Source: Amborella trichopoda
Taxonomy: Eukaryota > Streptophyta > Magnoliopsida > Amborellales > Amborellaceae
Reading direction: 5' to 3'
DNA length: 64,000 nt
Assembly (NCBI RefSeq): GCF_000471905.2
Contig: NW_006494931.1
Coordinates: 2,639,502-2,703,501 of the forward strand
A program made the position numbers and the translations under genes. Under the pieces are notes generated by a model, which worked only from the letters and a program-made list of their open reading frames with translations, was not told the DNA's origin and made no database searches. Positions 62,763 through 64,000 of this stretch are shown here, piece after piece. Within the stretch, counting starts at the first letter, position 1; every line of letters starts with the position of its first letter.

Positions 62763-64000
62763 GTAGCTCCCTCATTAAGATCTATATGACGTGTCTCATG
62801 CTTTACCATTTCCATATTTATGTTACTCTTTATCATGAATGAATAACATGCTACATGACATGACCTCTGCTATTAGTGTTTTCAAGCTTGGACTCAGGCC
62901 TGGAACTGGGTAAAGCCTAGGTCTGTGTCAGGGAGTGAGACTCATTGAGTACGATTTAGACTCACCCGAGTCTAAAAAACTGAACAAAGAAAAATTGGGA
63001 AGTGAGACTAAGCTGGTCACTAGTTTTTTCAATCGGACCTGGATGCTGGGTTTGAGTGACTCGTGCAAGTACGATTCAGAATGGGCGAGTTTGAAAAAAA
63101 TAATAATTTTCTGAGTCAGATTGTTGTCCTACATTCTTATTTTATTTATGAAATTTTTATTAAGATCTATTTCAAAGATAGTCAACTGTAGATTTCCTTG
63201 TTTGTCTTATGATTTAGAAGTTTTATCTTCTATAGCTTTTGGTGATTCATGTTGCAAATGATTCACCAGAGTAAGTTCTCCCATGAGAACTCCTACAAGA
63301 TCTCACTATCTTCAAACATGGTGGTTCTCTCAAGTCTTATGCTAAATATTCCAAAAACAAGGAGGAGAAAACTACATAGCCATTTATATATCATTGCCCC
63401 TGACTTGAACATATCATATTCAATGGTTTACACCTGCTTTAATCTCTTAGTGTTTTGTATGGTATTCTTACTGTTTTGATGGTATCAAGGCGTATACTAT
63501 ATCCATATAAAAATTAATTTGAGCTTAATGAATTTAACAATTGCACAACTCATTTATCAGGGCACCAAGTGCGATTTGCTCACTTGAGATAGGCCATTTC
63601 ATGGACTCTACGGTCCATGGGAGATGGATGCGTGTTCTTTGTTTTTGATGAATGTTATAAATCTTATTGAAGATAAAATGTTATATCAGATTAAATCTGG
63701 AGAACTGAAGCAACCGGAGGCCTGGAGGTTACAATACTGGTTCACAAGAGAATCAGCCAATTGATTTTCTTCTAGATAAATATGGAGCACCCTGTTTAGC
63801 AGATGCAGATAGAAAGTAACCATGCTATACAGTGTTGTGGAGTATCTGATGAACTGAGTGCTGGAGTCAAGTCTAATGCCAAGAGGAGACCTTGAGGGAG
63901 TTCTCTTAACAAGTGGCTTCTTTGAAGCCACAGCACCCCTTTAACTTGAACTTGTGAGTATCCATAATCACACCACCCCTCATGCCTGACCTGGATTACC
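62763..64000 (+). other. Start of the next ISA3 intron
   Basis: Follows donor GTAGCT. A patch at about 62885-63120 has repeated GACTCA/GAGTC/CGAGT motifs in both orientations and may be a small non-autonomous element. The next isoamylase exon was not found by 64000. Confidence 0.5.

Noticed and set aside
63560..63620. GGCACCAAGTG after TCAG as the next ISA3 exon (expected to start Gly-Thr-Pro-Met-Met)
   Set aside because: After Gly-Thr the translation does not follow the family, and no donor or GDEYG motif follows.

Overview
The window is nuclear DNA from a flowering plant. Almost all of it belongs to one protein-coding gene on the + strand: a plastidial isoamylase-type starch debranching enzyme of the ISA3 class. 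I placed 17 consecutive exons between 1273 and 62762. All have GT..AG borders and compatible phases, and together they give about 558 codons (1675 nt, under 3% of the span). The first exon (start codon and transit peptide) was not found. The last exons lie past the right edge, because the exon ending at 62762 breaks off before the rest of the C-terminal half. All four conserved motif regions of the GH13 alpha-amylase superfamily are intact, so the gene looks functional. No other host gene, tRNA or rRNA was recognised on either strand.

The introns hold the rest. Seven exceed 2.5 kb and three reach about 9 to 12 kb, filled with decayed mobile elements. In order: a CRE-palindrome MITE at the left edge (1-316); a Copia pol remnant plus a long (about 2.1 kb) LTR with a 27-bp minisatellite (12.7-15.3 kb); L1-type LINE pieces (18.2-18.8 and 22.0-23.2 kb); a fragment of an endogenous caulimovirus-like pararetrovirus coat-protein region (24.3-25.8 kb); a 350-bp assembly gap (26596-26945); a second long LTR (31.2-33.1 kb); a Copia element on the minus strand with LTR pair and primer-binding site that fills the intron at 34.1-37.4 kb and itself carries a nested long LTR; two TIR elements (41.2-41.6 and 42.3-42.8 kb); two more minus-strand Copia remnants with a small RTE-like LINE insertion (42.9-45.5 kb); an L1 deletion derivative with a 13-bp target-site duplication (50.0-51.6 kb); and a broken Ty3/gypsy element (52.4-60.0 kb) carrying LINE insertions and an unidentified GATTCC-rich insert.

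The sequence at 53.88-54.0 kb, around a 20-N gap, follows a T-A-C-G order almost perfectly, which looks like pyrosequencing (454) flow noise. Together with the long, transposon-filled introns and an old pararetrovirus relic, this fits a 454-era assembly of an early-diverging angiosperm such as Amborella. That species assignment is inference only.

I found no new multi-gene system. The points most worth a second look are the duplicated splice acceptor before the GH13 region I exon, the TGACGTCA-loaded repeat at the 5' side of the gene, the self-complementary GATC/GATTCC-rich segments, the L1 derivative without reverse transcriptase, and the nested insertions with readable target-site duplications.
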